Source: Phycisphaerae bacterium
GTDB taxonomy: Bacteria; Planctomycetota; Phycisphaerae; Phycisphaerales; SM1A02
Direction: 5' to 3'
Length of the DNA stretch: 64,000 bases
Assembly (NCBI GenBank): GCA_016795035.1
Contig: JAEUIT010000013.1
Location: 26,231-90,230 of the forward strand
Below, piece by piece: positions 1 through 8,501 of this stretch; the stretch's first letter is position 1; every line of letters starts with the position of its first letter. Both the position numbers and the translations under genes were made by a program. The notes beneath the pieces are model-generated. The model made no database searches and was not told where the DNA came from. It was given only the letters and a program-made list of their open reading frames with translations.

Positions 1-448
1 CATCCCGCTCGCGAACGCGACGTCCGACGCCGCGCCGAACGCGCCCACCGCGCTGCCCCGCCGGCCGACCGCGATCCTCGTCGAGCCCGACGCCAGCCTC
101 CGCGAACTCGTCGTTGCAGCCCTCGAGATCCGCGGCTACGCGGTGTCGCTCGAGCGCGACATGCAGTCGGCGCTCGCGGTCGCCGAGGAGCGGCCGCCCG
201 GCGCCCTCGTCGCGTATGCGGGCGGCTCGATCCTCGGCTCGCTCGACCACGTGCGCGCCGCCCGTTCACGCGGGCTCGAGTGCCCCGTGATCCTCACGAC
301 CGACCACCGCGCGAGCGTCATCCTCGACGCCAACGATCGCCACACGATCTGGATCTCGCGGCCCTTCGACGTGCGTCGCTTCCTCGATGCCCTCGACCAG
401 GCGACGGGCGTGCGGCCATCGACGACGATCGCGCGGCCGAGCGCCTGA
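1..448 (+). CDS. Degenerate receiver-domain protein, C-terminal part (5' truncated)
   Basis: The frame is open from the first base of the window and ends at a stop at 446-448, so the start lies upstream. About 148 residues are visible. After a proline/alanine-rich linker, a domain begins with TAILVEPDASLRELV, which matches the first strand and acidic pair of CheY-like receivers. It ends with ISRPFDVRRFLDAL, which resembles the KPF region before the last helix. The strand that should carry the phosphoacceptor Asp reads ALVAYAGGS and has no Asp, and the conserved Lys is replaced by Arg. The domain is therefore probably a pseudo-receiver used for protein contacts rather than phosphorelay. The N-terminal partner domain is outside the window. 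Confidence 0.6.
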   Translation, partial: IPLANATSDAAPNAPTALPRRPTAILVEPDASLRELVVAALEIRGYAVSLERDMQSALAVAEERPPGALVAYAGGSILGSLDHVRAARSRGLECPVILTTDHRASVILDANDRHTIWISRPFDVRRFLDALDQATGVRPSTTIARPSA

Positions 449-481
449 CAGGTCCGTGACAAGCGACACGCGCGTGCGCGC

Positions 482-1366
482 TCACTCGCGAGTCGCAGGC
501 AATGACGGGCCCGGTGCCGTTCGCGGCGTCGCGGCGGGCGGAGGCTCCGGCGTGGCGGGCGCGGGCGTCGGTTCATCCTGCGGACGGTCGGCGGCGGGCA
601 CGGCGCGCTCGGGCGTGATCTCGAGCGTCGCTTCGTAGCGCACGCCGTCGGCGATGTCGCGCGAGTGTTCCACGCGCTCGATGAGCATCGATCGCGGATT
701 GACGAAGAGATCCATCGTGGCCTCGCGCGGCATGCTCACGCTCGGCGTTCGGGGCGCGGCGCCGTTCGGCGCGTTGGCGGGCGCGGGCGACATGACGCCG
801 CCGTCGGTCGCGTTCGTGGCGTCGATCGGCGCCGACGAGACGAAGTGGAGGCGGAGCAATTCCTTCGCGCCGATCGTCACCGGTTCGACGGCGACCGGGA
901 CGAGTTCGCCGCCCGTTCCCTGCATCGACTTCAGCGGGTTCTCCGCGAAGCGAAGCGAGAGGTGCGGCAGCATCCAGAGCTGGCGCTCGAGACGCAGCCG
1001 CCCGGCGAGCGACTGGTCGGCGGCGTCGCAATCGGCGGCCGTCGATCGGAGGTCGCTCGAGCGAACCGCGAGCGTCGAGCCGTTCACGAAGCAGTCCATG
1101 AGGCGCGACGCATTGACGCCGCCGGCGGTCTCGTCGACGGCACCATCCGTTCGGCGTCGTTCGCCGTCGATCGTGCGGTGCTCAAGACGCACCGTGTCTT
1201 CGTACACCGTGAGGTTTCGGTAGCGATCGACGAGCGATCGGAAGAGCTCGGCGGGGTCGAGCGGGCGCGATCGCTCCGTCGGGGCGACCTGTGCCATCGC
1301 CGGCGTCGCCGAAGCGGCGAGGAGGAGGACGCAAGTCGACGCTACGACGCCGAGGCCCGATCGCAT
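482..1366 (-). CDS. Secreted LolA/DUF2092-like protein
   Basis: A 294-residue product begins MRSGLGVVASTCVLLLAA and has a clear signal peptide ending near ATPAMAQ, so it should be exported. I chose the ATG at 1366 because it sits directly before the signal peptide; a GTG at 1384 would add six residues. The mature part opens with a helix (AELFRSLVDRYRNLTVYED) followed by beta-strand-rich segments such as TMDLFVNPRSMLIERVEH. This is the usual look of LolA-fold proteins with a predicted outer-membrane lipoprotein-carrier-like sheet. A proline/alanine-rich tail of about 40 residues closes it. The fold call rests on pattern only. Substrate is unknown, and neighbours give no clue. Confidence 0.5.
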   Translation of the reverse strand: MRSGLGVVASTCVLLLAASATPAMAQVAPTERSRPLDPAELFRSLVDRYRNLTVYEDTVRLEHRTIDGERRRTDGAVDETAGGVNASRLMDCFVNGSTLAVRSSDLRSTAADCDAADQSLAGRLRLERQLWMLPHLSLRFAENPLKSMQGTGGELVPVAVEPVTIGAKELLRLHFVSSAPIDATNATDGGVMSPAPANAPNGAAPRTPSVSMPREATMDLFVNPRSMLIERVEHSRDIADGVRYEATLEITPERAVPAADRPQDEPTPAPATPEPPPAATPRTAPGPSLPATRE

Positions 1367-1496
1367 GTCGCGATTGTCGACCACGGCCCGTCGAAAGGCA
1401 ATTGGCGGCCGACGAAAAGGGCGAAGGCGATTGGACGCGGCGCACGGCGTGCCGCCCCTACCCGAACCCCCAACCTGACCCCCATTCCCGCCGCCC

Positions 1497-2981
1497 CTAC
1501 CCCTGCAACCCCACGTTCAGGAGGAGCGTGATGCAGTTCGTGATCGCGTGAGCAATCATTCCCGGAACGAGCGACCCGCGCCACTCCCGGATCATGCAGA
1601 AGCCGACCGCAAGCCCGGCGAGGAGCGGTGCATAGAGAAAGCCTTGCGGATGCACGAGGGCGAAGACGGCGCTACTGACGATCGCCGACACCAGGATCGA
1701 GAGGACGGACAGGAACCCGTTGGGCGACTCGCCTCCGCTGACGTCGCGGAGGTACCGATAGAAGACGCCGCGGAAGAAGATCTCCTCGACGATCGGGGCG
1801 CAGATGCACGCGAGGAAGAAGAGGTAAAGCGTCCCGAGGATGCCCGACTCCGCCAGTTGTTCGACCGCCGGATGCGAGGGTGCCTCGCCACCGCCGAAGA
1901 GCGTGGTGAGGATCCACACGGCGATGAGTCCAAGGCCCATGAAGGGCAAGGCGATCGAGTAGCCCGCGGCGCCCCACAGGACTTCGCGGAAGCCCTTGCC
2001 GCCGTGCAGTCCGATCGCCGCGCGCGTGTCCGACCACGGCACGCCCCGCACGCGCGGCCACGCGAGCGCGAGGAGACTCACCACGAAGATGCCGGGCGCC
2101 ACGAGGATGCGGACGCTCCCCAAACTCTCGATGTGCGTACTCAAGTAGATCGCGATCGATTGGAGACCGAAGAAGATCGTCATCCAGATCGCGAAGGTCT
2201 CGACGAGCACCGACCCGAGCGCGCTCGCCGGCTCGCATTGGAGTTTCAGCGATCCCGTCATCGTGAAGACGATGCAGAGCGCCAGGACGACCACGCCGAC
2301 GAGGCCGATGCCGAAGTACCAGATCATCGCGCCGAAGAGGACGGCCACCACCCCCGACGATCCTGCCGCGCGACCTTCGAGCACTTCGCCGTACCACCCC
2401 AGTCGCTCCGCGTCCGCCTTGTCGAGCGGCGGAATCGGCTCCTTCAACTCGGCGGCCTCCAGTCGTTTTTCGGTGGCCGCGAGAAGCGCCTGATCCTCCG
2501 CCGAGAGTGGCGCTCCGTTGATGCCGTCGCGAAGCGAGTCGAGCGACGTCCGCGCGGCGGCTGGCCCCGAGACGGCGTGCACCAGAATGGCGTACGCGAT
2601 CCGCTGGATCGGAGTGCCGTCGCGAAGCTGCGCCGCCTGCGCTTCGACAATCTGCGGTTCCGGTCGGCCAAGCGACTTCAGGAGGGCGTCGAATCCAAGG
2701 ACGGTCCGCCCCTGCATCACTTCGACCGCGCCGAGCCGGCTCGGCTCCTTCGGGGCGTTCGGGTTCGACCCGTCCGACCCGACCGGGAGCGTCCAGAGGA
2801 CAAAGAGGATCCCGATCGCGAGCCACGCGATGACGGTGCCGAGCGGGGAGCCGTAGCGCTTGCCGCCGAGGGGGCCCCCGCCATGAGGGTTCGCCATGGT
2901 GCCCTGCGATGGCGAACGATCGAAGGGCGGAGGATCGAACGGCGGGGAACCGGGAGGTCCGGAGGGGCTATCGCTCGGCAT
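1497..2981 (-). CDS. CPBP-family intramembrane metalloprotease
   Basis: The 494-residue membrane protein carries all three motifs of the CPBP (CAAX protease/bacteriocin-processing, formerly Abi) family in its C-terminal third: EEIFFR near residue 397 (EExxxR), FALVH near 441 (FxxxH) and HAITN near 483 (HxxxN). Several hydrophobic helices surround them. A proline-rich cytoplasmic N-terminus of about 40 residues precedes the first membrane segment, and a soluble stretch of roughly 100 residues follows that segment. Members are glutamate/metal proteases acting on substrates inside the membrane; the substrate here is unknown. The start is uncertain. The ATG at 2981 gives the full length, but an internal Met about 28 residues in has a better purine-rich stretch upstream. 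Confidence 0.85.
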   Translation of the reverse strand: MPSDSPSGPPGSPPFDPPPFDRSPSQGTMANPHGGGPLGGKRYGSPLGTVIAWLAIGILFVLWTLPVGSDGSNPNAPKEPSRLGAVEVMQGRTVLGFDALLKSLGRPEPQIVEAQAAQLRDGTPIQRIAYAILVHAVSGPAAARTSLDSLRDGINGAPLSAEDQALLAATEKRLEAAELKEPIPPLDKADAERLGWYGEVLEGRAAGSSGVVAVLFGAMIWYFGIGLVGVVVLALCIVFTMTGSLKLQCEPASALGSVLVETFAIWMTIFFGLQSIAIYLSTHIESLGSVRILVAPGIFVVSLLALAWPRVRGVPWSDTRAAIGLHGGKGFREVLWGAAGYSIALPFMGLGLIAVWILTTLFGGGEAPSHPAVEQLAESGILGTLYLFFLACICAPIVEEIFFRGVFYRYLRDVSGGESPNGFLSVLSILVSAIVSSAVFALVHPQGFLYAPLLAGLAVGFCMIREWRGSLVPGMIAHAITNCITLLLNVGLQG

Positions 2982-3528
2982 CGGTAGGGTGTCGTCGGTT
3001 CAGGGACGGGGCGAGGGTCGAGAAATGTGGGCGCGATGTGGACGCGACCCCATACCGGCCCCCATGCCTCCGGGGTGCCCGATCATCGCAGGTCGTTGGA
3101 GCGGCGGGAGGCCCCGCAGGCGGACGGTTCCGAGGCCGGATCAGGCCGATTCCACCGAGCCGAACCGCTCCGAACCCTTGACACCCCCTCGCGCGACACT
3201 ATCTTGTGCGATTCTCGCTCGCGCGGATTGGGAGGTGCCGGAACGCCGGCCGCTCGTCAACCGATCCCCGCGGCGTCGGCTTTGCGCCCGTCTGCCTCTC
3301 AGGCCCCTCGAGCGTGCGTGCACTCTCGCGGCGTCGCCCCCGAATCGATTCCGCTGACCGCTGCGTCAGCGTGAAGATCCGGTCGAGAGCCAAACGATCT
3401 GCAACGACGTCTGCAGGGACGAGTTCCGAGTTCGTCGAGGCGCCGCTTCGACACCGCCTCATCTCGCGATTCTTTCGCGCCTCGTGCGCTCGCCTCCACT
3501 ACGGACCCAAGGGTTCAGGACTCGATCG
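2982..3528. other. Intergenic region with the rplM promoter and long leader
   Basis: No convincing coding frame is seen between the protease gene and rplM. It contains a sigma-70-type promoter at 3178-3205 and about 320 bases of leader before the rplM start, which is long for this genome. The octamer CTGCAACG occurs in the leader at 3399-3406. Confidence 0.5.
3178..3205 (+). promoter_or_regulatory. Probable sigma-70 promoter of rplM-rpsI
   Basis: A perfect TTGACA -35 box at 3178-3183 is followed after 16 bases by TATCTT at 3200-3205 as the -10 box. It faces rplM. In a sequence this GC-rich a perfect -35 hexamer at near-ideal spacing is unlikely by chance. Transcription would begin near 3212 and leave a leader of about 315 bases. 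Confidence 0.6.
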
Positions 3529-3990
3529 ATGCCCCGCCAGACCTTCGTTGCCAAGCCCGGTGAAGTCAAGACCGTGTGGCGCCATATCGATGCTGAAGGC
3601 AAGACCCTCGGCCGCCTCGCGACGGAAGTCGCGACGGTTCTCATGGGCAAGCACCGCCCCGAGTACACGCCGCACGTCATCACCGGCGACTCGGTGATCG
3701 TGACGAACGCCTCGAAGATCGTGCTCACCGGCAACAAGCTCGATCAGAAGACCCGTCGCCGTTGGAGCGGCTACCCGGGCGGCCTCAAGGTCCGCACGTA
3801 CCGCCAGGAGCTCGACTCGCGTCCGGAGCGCCTCGTCTTCGAAGCGATCACCCGCATGATTCCGCGCGGCCGTCTCGGCCGTCAGGTCATGACGCGTCTC
3901 CGCGTCTTCGCGGGCGCGACCCACACGCACCAGGCGCAGAACCCGATTCCGTTCGACACGAAGCCCGAAAGCCACTCGGCGACCAAGTAA
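3529..3990 (+). CDS. rplM: 50S ribosomal protein L13
   Basis: The 153-residue product matches L13 throughout: VWRHIDAEGKTLGRLATEVATVLMGKHRP, then the HVITGDSVIVTNA block, YPGGLKVRTY and MIPRGRLGRQ near the end. L13 is an early-assembly 50S protein that binds 23S rRNA domain II. I chose ATG 3529 (MPRQTFVAKPGE) because homology begins just after it and an AGGA ribosome-binding sequence lies about nine bases upstream; an upstream GTG at 3484 would add 15 unrelated residues. It is the first gene of the widespread rplM-rpsI pair, with rpsI 79 bases downstream. A promoter at 3178-3205 and a terminator after rpsI define a two-gene transcription unit. The C-terminus is about ten residues longer than in Escherichia coli. 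Confidence 0.97.
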   Translation: MPRQTFVAKPGEVKTVWRHIDAEGKTLGRLATEVATVLMGKHRPEYTPHVITGDSVIVTNASKIVLTGNKLDQKTRRRWSGYPGGLKVRTYRQELDSRPERLVFEAITRMIPRGRLGRQVMTRLRVFAGATHTHQAQNPIPFDTKPESHSATK

Positions 3991-4069
3991 CCAGCACACC
4001 CGTACGCGGCTCGCACGCCGCGGTTGAGCCCGCACGCGGCGCAGGCCGCGGTTGAGATAGGCACCTGAC

Positions 4070-4510
4070 ATGAACGAACAGACGACCGCTCCCACACCCA
4101 TCGTTTCCCGCGGCCCCGACTCGAAGGGCTGGTACTGGGGCACTGGCCGCCGCAAGACGGCGGTGGCCCGCGTGCGTGTGAAGGCCGGCAGCGGTCAGTT
4201 CATCGTCAACGAGAAGCCGCTCGACGTGTACTTCACCGAAGAGCGCGACCTCAAGAACATCATGGGCGTCCTCGAGCGCGTGAACCTCAAGGGTTCGGTC
4301 GACGTCCGCGTGAGCACCGACGGCGGCGGCTTCACCGGCCAGGCCGGCGCGATCCTCCTCGGCCTCGGCCGTGCGCTCATCAACTACGACACCAACCTCT
4401 TCCCGGCGCTCCGCGAGACGGGCATCCTGACCCGCGACGACCGCAAGGTCGAGCGTAAGAAGTACGGCCAGGCCGGCGCCCGTCGCCGCTTCCAGTTCAG
4501 CAAGCGCTGA
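4070..4510 (+). CDS. rpsI: 30S ribosomal protein S9
   Basis: The 146-residue product carries the S9 signature: WGTGRRKTAVARVRVKAGSG near the N-terminus, the GGGFTGQAGAILLGLGRAL block, and the invariant basic C-terminus ending RRRFQFSKR. That tail reaches the P-site tRNA anticodon stem-loop in the ribosome. A 20-residue N-terminal extension rich in Thr and Pro precedes the conserved core. The gene is second in the rplM-rpsI operon and is followed 53 bases later by an intrinsic terminator. Confidence 0.97.
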   Translation: MNEQTTAPTPIVSRGPDSKGWYWGTGRRKTAVARVRVKAGSGQFIVNEKPLDVYFTEERDLKNIMGVLERVNLKGSVDVRVSTDGGGFTGQAGAILLGLGRALINYDTNLFPALRETGILTRDDRKVERKKYGQAGARRRFQFSKR

Positions 4511-4563
4511 GTTGGGCACGAGCCTCTCGCAGGCTCGATCACAGCCACCATCAACGACACAAG

Positions 4564-4589
4564 AAGCCCGCCGCGAAGGCGGGCTTTTT
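4564..4589 (+). terminator. Intrinsic terminator of rplM-rpsI
   Basis: A perfect nine-base-pair stem, AAGCCCGCC paired with GGCGGGCTT around the loop GCGAA, runs straight into a T-run. It lies 53 bases after the rpsI stop. Confidence 0.9.
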
Positions 4590-4641
4590 CGTCGGTGCGT
4601 GGCGCCCGGAACTCGGCACGCCGCATCGCGCGCGGTGTGAT

Positions 4642-5046
4642 TCAGGAGTTCGTCGTGGCGTCCGACTCCGCCGAAGCGTCCTCGCCGGCCGGGTGCTGCG
4701 AGGTCATGCCGTCGCGCACCGCTTCATCCTGCGAGACCTTGAGCGCCGACGCGAGAAGGATTGGCGCGCTCACGAAGCACATGAAGATCGCCGCGACGGC
4801 CATACTCGCGAAGACGCTCCAGCCCCCGCCCTGCACCACGATGACCGCGCCGACGACGGCCGCTAAGACAGCGATCACCGGAAGCGCGATGACGGCAAAG
4901 AGGATGCGTCCGCTGACGCGTGCGCGGTGCTCGTCGCCGAACTCCTCGTCGCGATGGAGGAGCGAGTCGTTCGTGAGATCGCACGACAAGGGATGCGGGT
5001 GCAGCGACTCCTGCTGGTGTTCGCGGATGTACGCGGATCGTGCCAT
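4642..5046 (-). CDS. Small two-helix membrane protein, unknown function
   Basis: A 134-residue product starts MARSAYIREHQQESLHPH. The ATG at 5046 is supported by GGGAGG about nine bases upstream. A soluble N-terminal segment of about 45 residues precedes two strongly hydrophobic helices (FAVIALPVIAVLAAVVGAVI and FASMAVAAIFMCFVSAPILL), and an acidic/Ser-rich tail of about 30 residues follows. No family is recognised. It converges on the rpsI terminator, so that hairpin may also serve this gene. Longer open frames covering it on the same strand lack these composition features. Confidence 0.6.
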   Translation of the reverse strand: MARSAYIREHQQESLHPHPLSCDLTNDSLLHRDEEFGDEHRARVSGRILFAVIALPVIAVLAAVVGAVIVVQGGGWSVFASMAVAAIFMCFVSAPILLASALKVSQDEAVRDGMTSQHPAGEDASAESDATTNS

Positions 5047-5324
5047 GAAGGCCCTCCCGAACTGGACCGCGACGATCCCGCGCGATCGGTCTCGCGAGCG
5101 CACCGAATCGGCGCGCCGCGTGGGCGAGGGAGTGTCACAGTCGAAGTGCGAGGGCGATCTCTCGATCGGAGCCGCAGGCGACGCGAGTTCGAACGCGTCG
5201 TGCGCACGCGCTATCGGCTCGTCTGCCGGGCGTCGCAGTTCGATCGTACGGCTACGCGCCCCGCACTCCGTCGGCAAACTTCGAGTCGGCGCGTTTCCGC
5301 CCGAATCGGGCGTTTCCTCGCGCC

Positions 5325-8300
5325 TTACGGTTGCGGCAACGCGGTCGTGTCGGCGAATGGCGAGCGGAGGCGAAGCGTCACCGGCGCGTCTCGGTCGCAG
5401 ACGAGCGCGCCGTCGACCACCCGAAGTTCGGCGCATTGGATCGAGCTGCGTCGCGCCGGATAGGGCATGACTCCATTCCGTTCGGGAAAGTCCTGCCCGT
5501 ACGGATGCGTGAAGTAGACGATGAGCGCGCGATCGCCCTCGACGACGACGTCGGCGTGCTTGCCGATGCTGCCGTCGTCGAGCCGCGTCCCGGGCGTCTC
5601 GAGGATCTTGCCTTGGTACGTCCACTCGGTGAGATCGCGCGAGCGGTAGACGTCGAGGCCGCTGTCGGGATCCTTGAGGAGCCAATGGAAGCCGCCGAGC
5701 GCGAAGACCTTCGGCGCCTCGCCGTAGAGTTCCGACACGCCCGGATCGGCCGCCGGCGTCCAGGTGACGAGATCGTCGCTGTCGACCGCGAGCGTCGCCG
5801 ATCCGTGCGCCTCGTCCTTGTACCAGAGGCGCCAGCCGCCGCCGGGCTTTCGGAAGAGCGACGGATCGATGCAGCGATCCGACGTGAGCGGCAGGCGCCC
5901 CACGCGCGTCCAGCGCCCGAGTTCGCCCGACCCGAGGTCGGCTGCAACGTAGTGATCGATAAACCGCGTCCCCGACCAATCGACATGCACGCCGGGGACG
6001 ACGGTGACGAAGAGGTGATGGCGGCCGTCGTCCCCGCGCACGATGTCGGGGGCCCAGAGCGAGTGCGGCTCGTCGCCCGACGGCAGCGGCAATGTTTCGA
6101 GGTAGCGCCACGTCGCGCCGCCGTCGACCGACTCGGCAACGCCGAGTTTCGTCTGATGGCACCATTCGACGCCGGGGAGATGGAGCCGCGCGCGGCGCTG
6201 CGTGTAGAGCATCCACCACGCGCCGCGCGACGGGTTGAAGACGACGACCGGATCGGCCGCGCCGTCGAACGGCGGATCGCGGAAGAGCGGCGCGGGAACG
6301 TCGTCCGAGGCGCTGGCGGCGTCCGCGCGATCGAGATCGACGCCCATCTCATGAAAGCGCGCCGCCGCGTGCAGGAAGTGCGCGGTGATCCAGAACACCG
6401 TCCAGCCCTCGCTGTAGCCGCCGCGCATGCGCTCGACGTCGGACATGTCGCCGTGCTGCGCGAAGTTCGTCTGCTGGATCTGCTCCCCCTGGCTTCCGAA
6501 CTCGTCGATGAGCTGGCCGCACGAGCGATACATCACGGCGGCGAGTCGGCACAGCTCCTCGCGCCCGAGCAGGCGGCCCATGCGGTGAATCTCCGGCGCG
6601 TAGAAGACGCCGAACACGTCGAGATGCTGGTTCTGCGCGGAGACCACCGTCCATCCGCGCGACGCGAAGGCGTGGTCGCGCAGGCGTCCGGGCGGAAGGT
6701 CGATGTCGCTCAGGACCGTCCAACTCAACGTTGCATCCATCGCATGCTCCGCGCGGCGCAGCCACGCGACATCGCCGGTGTGGTCGAAGCACGCGAGAAA
6801 CGCCTGAAACGCGGCCCACGCCCCTTCCTTGTCCTCGCAGCGGGCGTCGAGCGTGCCGCCCCAATAGGGCTCCGCCGTTCCGATGTGGCGCTCCGCCGCG
6901 ACCGTCGCGATGCGCATCCCAGCCTGCGCGCAGATCGGCGACTCGAGGATCCGCGACGCGCGCAGCAACGGAGAGACGAAGAACGCCTCGTTCGTCGAGA
7001 CCGGCCTCCAGTCCGCCCGCAGCACGCGGCGGGCGTGCAGTTCGCACGCGCGGCGCAGGAAGTCCTTCCACGCCGACACGTCCAGGCCGCGCCGCGCCCC
7101 CGCGTCGATCGCCCGCGAGATCGTCTCGAGCGCCTGCCCCTGCGAGACGAAATCCTGCTCGGTCCACTGACCGTTCTCGACCGTGTAGCGCTGGAGGAAC
7201 CCGTTCTCGTTGAAGGGAGCTGTCACGAGGAGATCGAGCGCGCGGACGGCATCCTCGCGCCACGACGGCCACGTCGACTCGTCCCCCATCGCGAGGAGGT
7301 AGTAGGGCACGGTCTCCGCCTGGCCGCACCAGCCCATGACGTAGTGCGTCCCGTCGACGAAGTCGGGATACATCTCGAAGCCGCTCGCGGCGCCGCGGTC
7401 TCGCCAGCGCGAGCGCGCGAACGCGAGCTTCTCCTCGACGATCCGCTTCGCGGTCGGCAGGCCGTCCACGCAAAGCGAGGCCCGCCGGATGGCGGTCGCA
7501 AGCGGCGTGCGGAAGCCATGCCCGCGGTCGGCCACCGGATACGCCTGCAACGCGAACTCCTTCTCGACGACGACACCGGGCTTGAGATCGAGCCACGTCT
7601 CGTCGTACGCCATGAACTCGCCCTGCCGCGCCTTCACGACCGCGTTCCGGCCGTTCGCCGCGCACGGACCCGAGTACGCCGCGAGCTCGTAGCCGTCCGC
7701 GAGCGGCGTGACGCCGAGCGACCACCATTGGTCGCGCCGCGCGGCGCCGGGAACCGGCGCGGGCACCGTGTGCAGCGCCGCGCCGCCGCCGGGCCACTCG
7801 ACGCTCGCGAAGGGAATCGAGTAGCGGTGCTCCTCGTGATACGAGCGCTCGCCGACCGCGCCGGTGTTGACGACGACGGCCGCCTTCGCGCGCGTCGAGG
7901 CATCGCGAGGATCGACGCCGCTCGTCCTCGCCCCCGACGGATTGCCGTAGAACGAGATGCCCGGGAGAAACGGCACGGCGCCGGACCCGGGCTCCGCGGC
8001 GGGGTCGGCGTCGGGCGCGATCCAGCGGACGCTGAGCGTGCAACGACGAAGCGTCTCCGTCCCTTTCCACTCGTAGCGCCGCCGGCCGACGACGACGTCG
8101 CCGTCGACGCGATACGAGTCGCGAAGTTCGAGCCGACCGCTCGCGAGGTCGATGTGACCCGTGAGGATCGTCCAGCCGTTCTCCACGCGCATCGCCTCGG
8201 GCGCCGCGTGGCGCCATCCGGTCGGCCAGCCGTCCGACCAGTCCGTGGCGATCGACCAGAGCCCTTCGGAGGGCGATTCGAGCAGGCCGCCGTCGGCCGC

Positions 8301-8399
8301 CTGCAGCCGCACGCGCATCGGCGGGCCGGGCAGGATCTCCAGGTCGGGAATGGCGGCGAGAAGCGTGGCGACGACGACGGCAGCGACCGACATGGACAT
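5325..8399 (-). CDS. Large secreted glycosidase with GH43-like propeller
   Basis: The 1024-residue product starts MSMSVAAVVVATLLAAIP, a short signal peptide. Residues about 30-300 are beta-rich and typical of a substrate-binding sandwich. Residues about 330-690 are helical, with Trp/Gly motifs such as VMGWCGQAETVPYY and SEGWTVFWITAHFLHAA, resembling an (alpha/alpha)6 barrel. From about residue 700 a five-bladed-propeller-like region begins FRDPPFDGAADPVVVF and includes LWAPDIV, CIDPSLFRK and SELYGEAPKVF. These are the spaced Asp/Asp/Glu-bearing strands seen in GH43-type and related families. It is probably exported and acts on polysaccharide. The open frame continues upstream of 8399, but that part overlaps the divergent gene at 8502 and lacks homology. 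Substrate cannot be named from sequence alone. Confidence 0.7.
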   Translation of the reverse strand: MSMSVAAVVVATLLAAIPDLEILPGPPMRVRLQAADGGLLESPSEGLWSIATDWSDGWPTGWRHAAPEAMRVENGWTILTGHIDLASGRLELRDSYRVDGDVVVGRRRYEWKGTETLRRCTLSVRWIAPDADPAAEPGSGAVPFLPGISFYGNPSGARTSGVDPRDASTRAKAAVVVNTGAVGERSYHEEHRYSIPFASVEWPGGGAALHTVPAPVPGAARRDQWWSLGVTPLADGYELAAYSGPCAANGRNAVVKARQGEFMAYDETWLDLKPGVVVEKEFALQAYPVADRGHGFRTPLATAIRRASLCVDGLPTAKRIVEEKLAFARSRWRDRGAASGFEMYPDFVDGTHYVMGWCGQAETVPYYLLAMGDESTWPSWREDAVRALDLLVTAPFNENGFLQRYTVENGQWTEQDFVSQGQALETISRAIDAGARRGLDVSAWKDFLRRACELHARRVLRADWRPVSTNEAFFVSPLLRASRILESPICAQAGMRIATVAAERHIGTAEPYWGGTLDARCEDKEGAWAAFQAFLACFDHTGDVAWLRRAEHAMDATLSWTVLSDIDLPPGRLRDHAFASRGWTVVSAQNQHLDVFGVFYAPEIHRMGRLLGREELCRLAAVMYRSCGQLIDEFGSQGEQIQQTNFAQHGDMSDVERMRGGYSEGWTVFWITAHFLHAAARFHEMGVDLDRADAASASDDVPAPLFRDPPFDGAADPVVVFNPSRGAWWMLYTQRRARLHLPGVEWCHQTKLGVAESVDGGATWRYLETLPLPSGDEPHSLWAPDIVRGDDGRHHLFVTVVPGVHVDWSGTRFIDHYVAADLGSGELGRWTRVGRLPLTSDRCIDPSLFRKPGGGWRLWYKDEAHGSATLAVDSDDLVTWTPAADPGVSELYGEAPKVFALGGFHWLLKDPDSGLDVYRSRDLTEWTYQGKILETPGTRLDDGSIGKHADVVVEGDRALIVYFTHPYGQDFPERNGVMPYPARRSSIQCAELRVVDGALVCDRDAPVTLRLRSPFADTTALPQP

Positions 8400-8501
8400 G
8401 CCTCGAACGTACCAAGCCTTCGGATCCGCAGCGTTCGCGGCCAATCCGAAATCCGGCGACCCTCGCTTGCGCCTTCCGCCCCGTGTCTGCGTGTACGAGG
8501 C

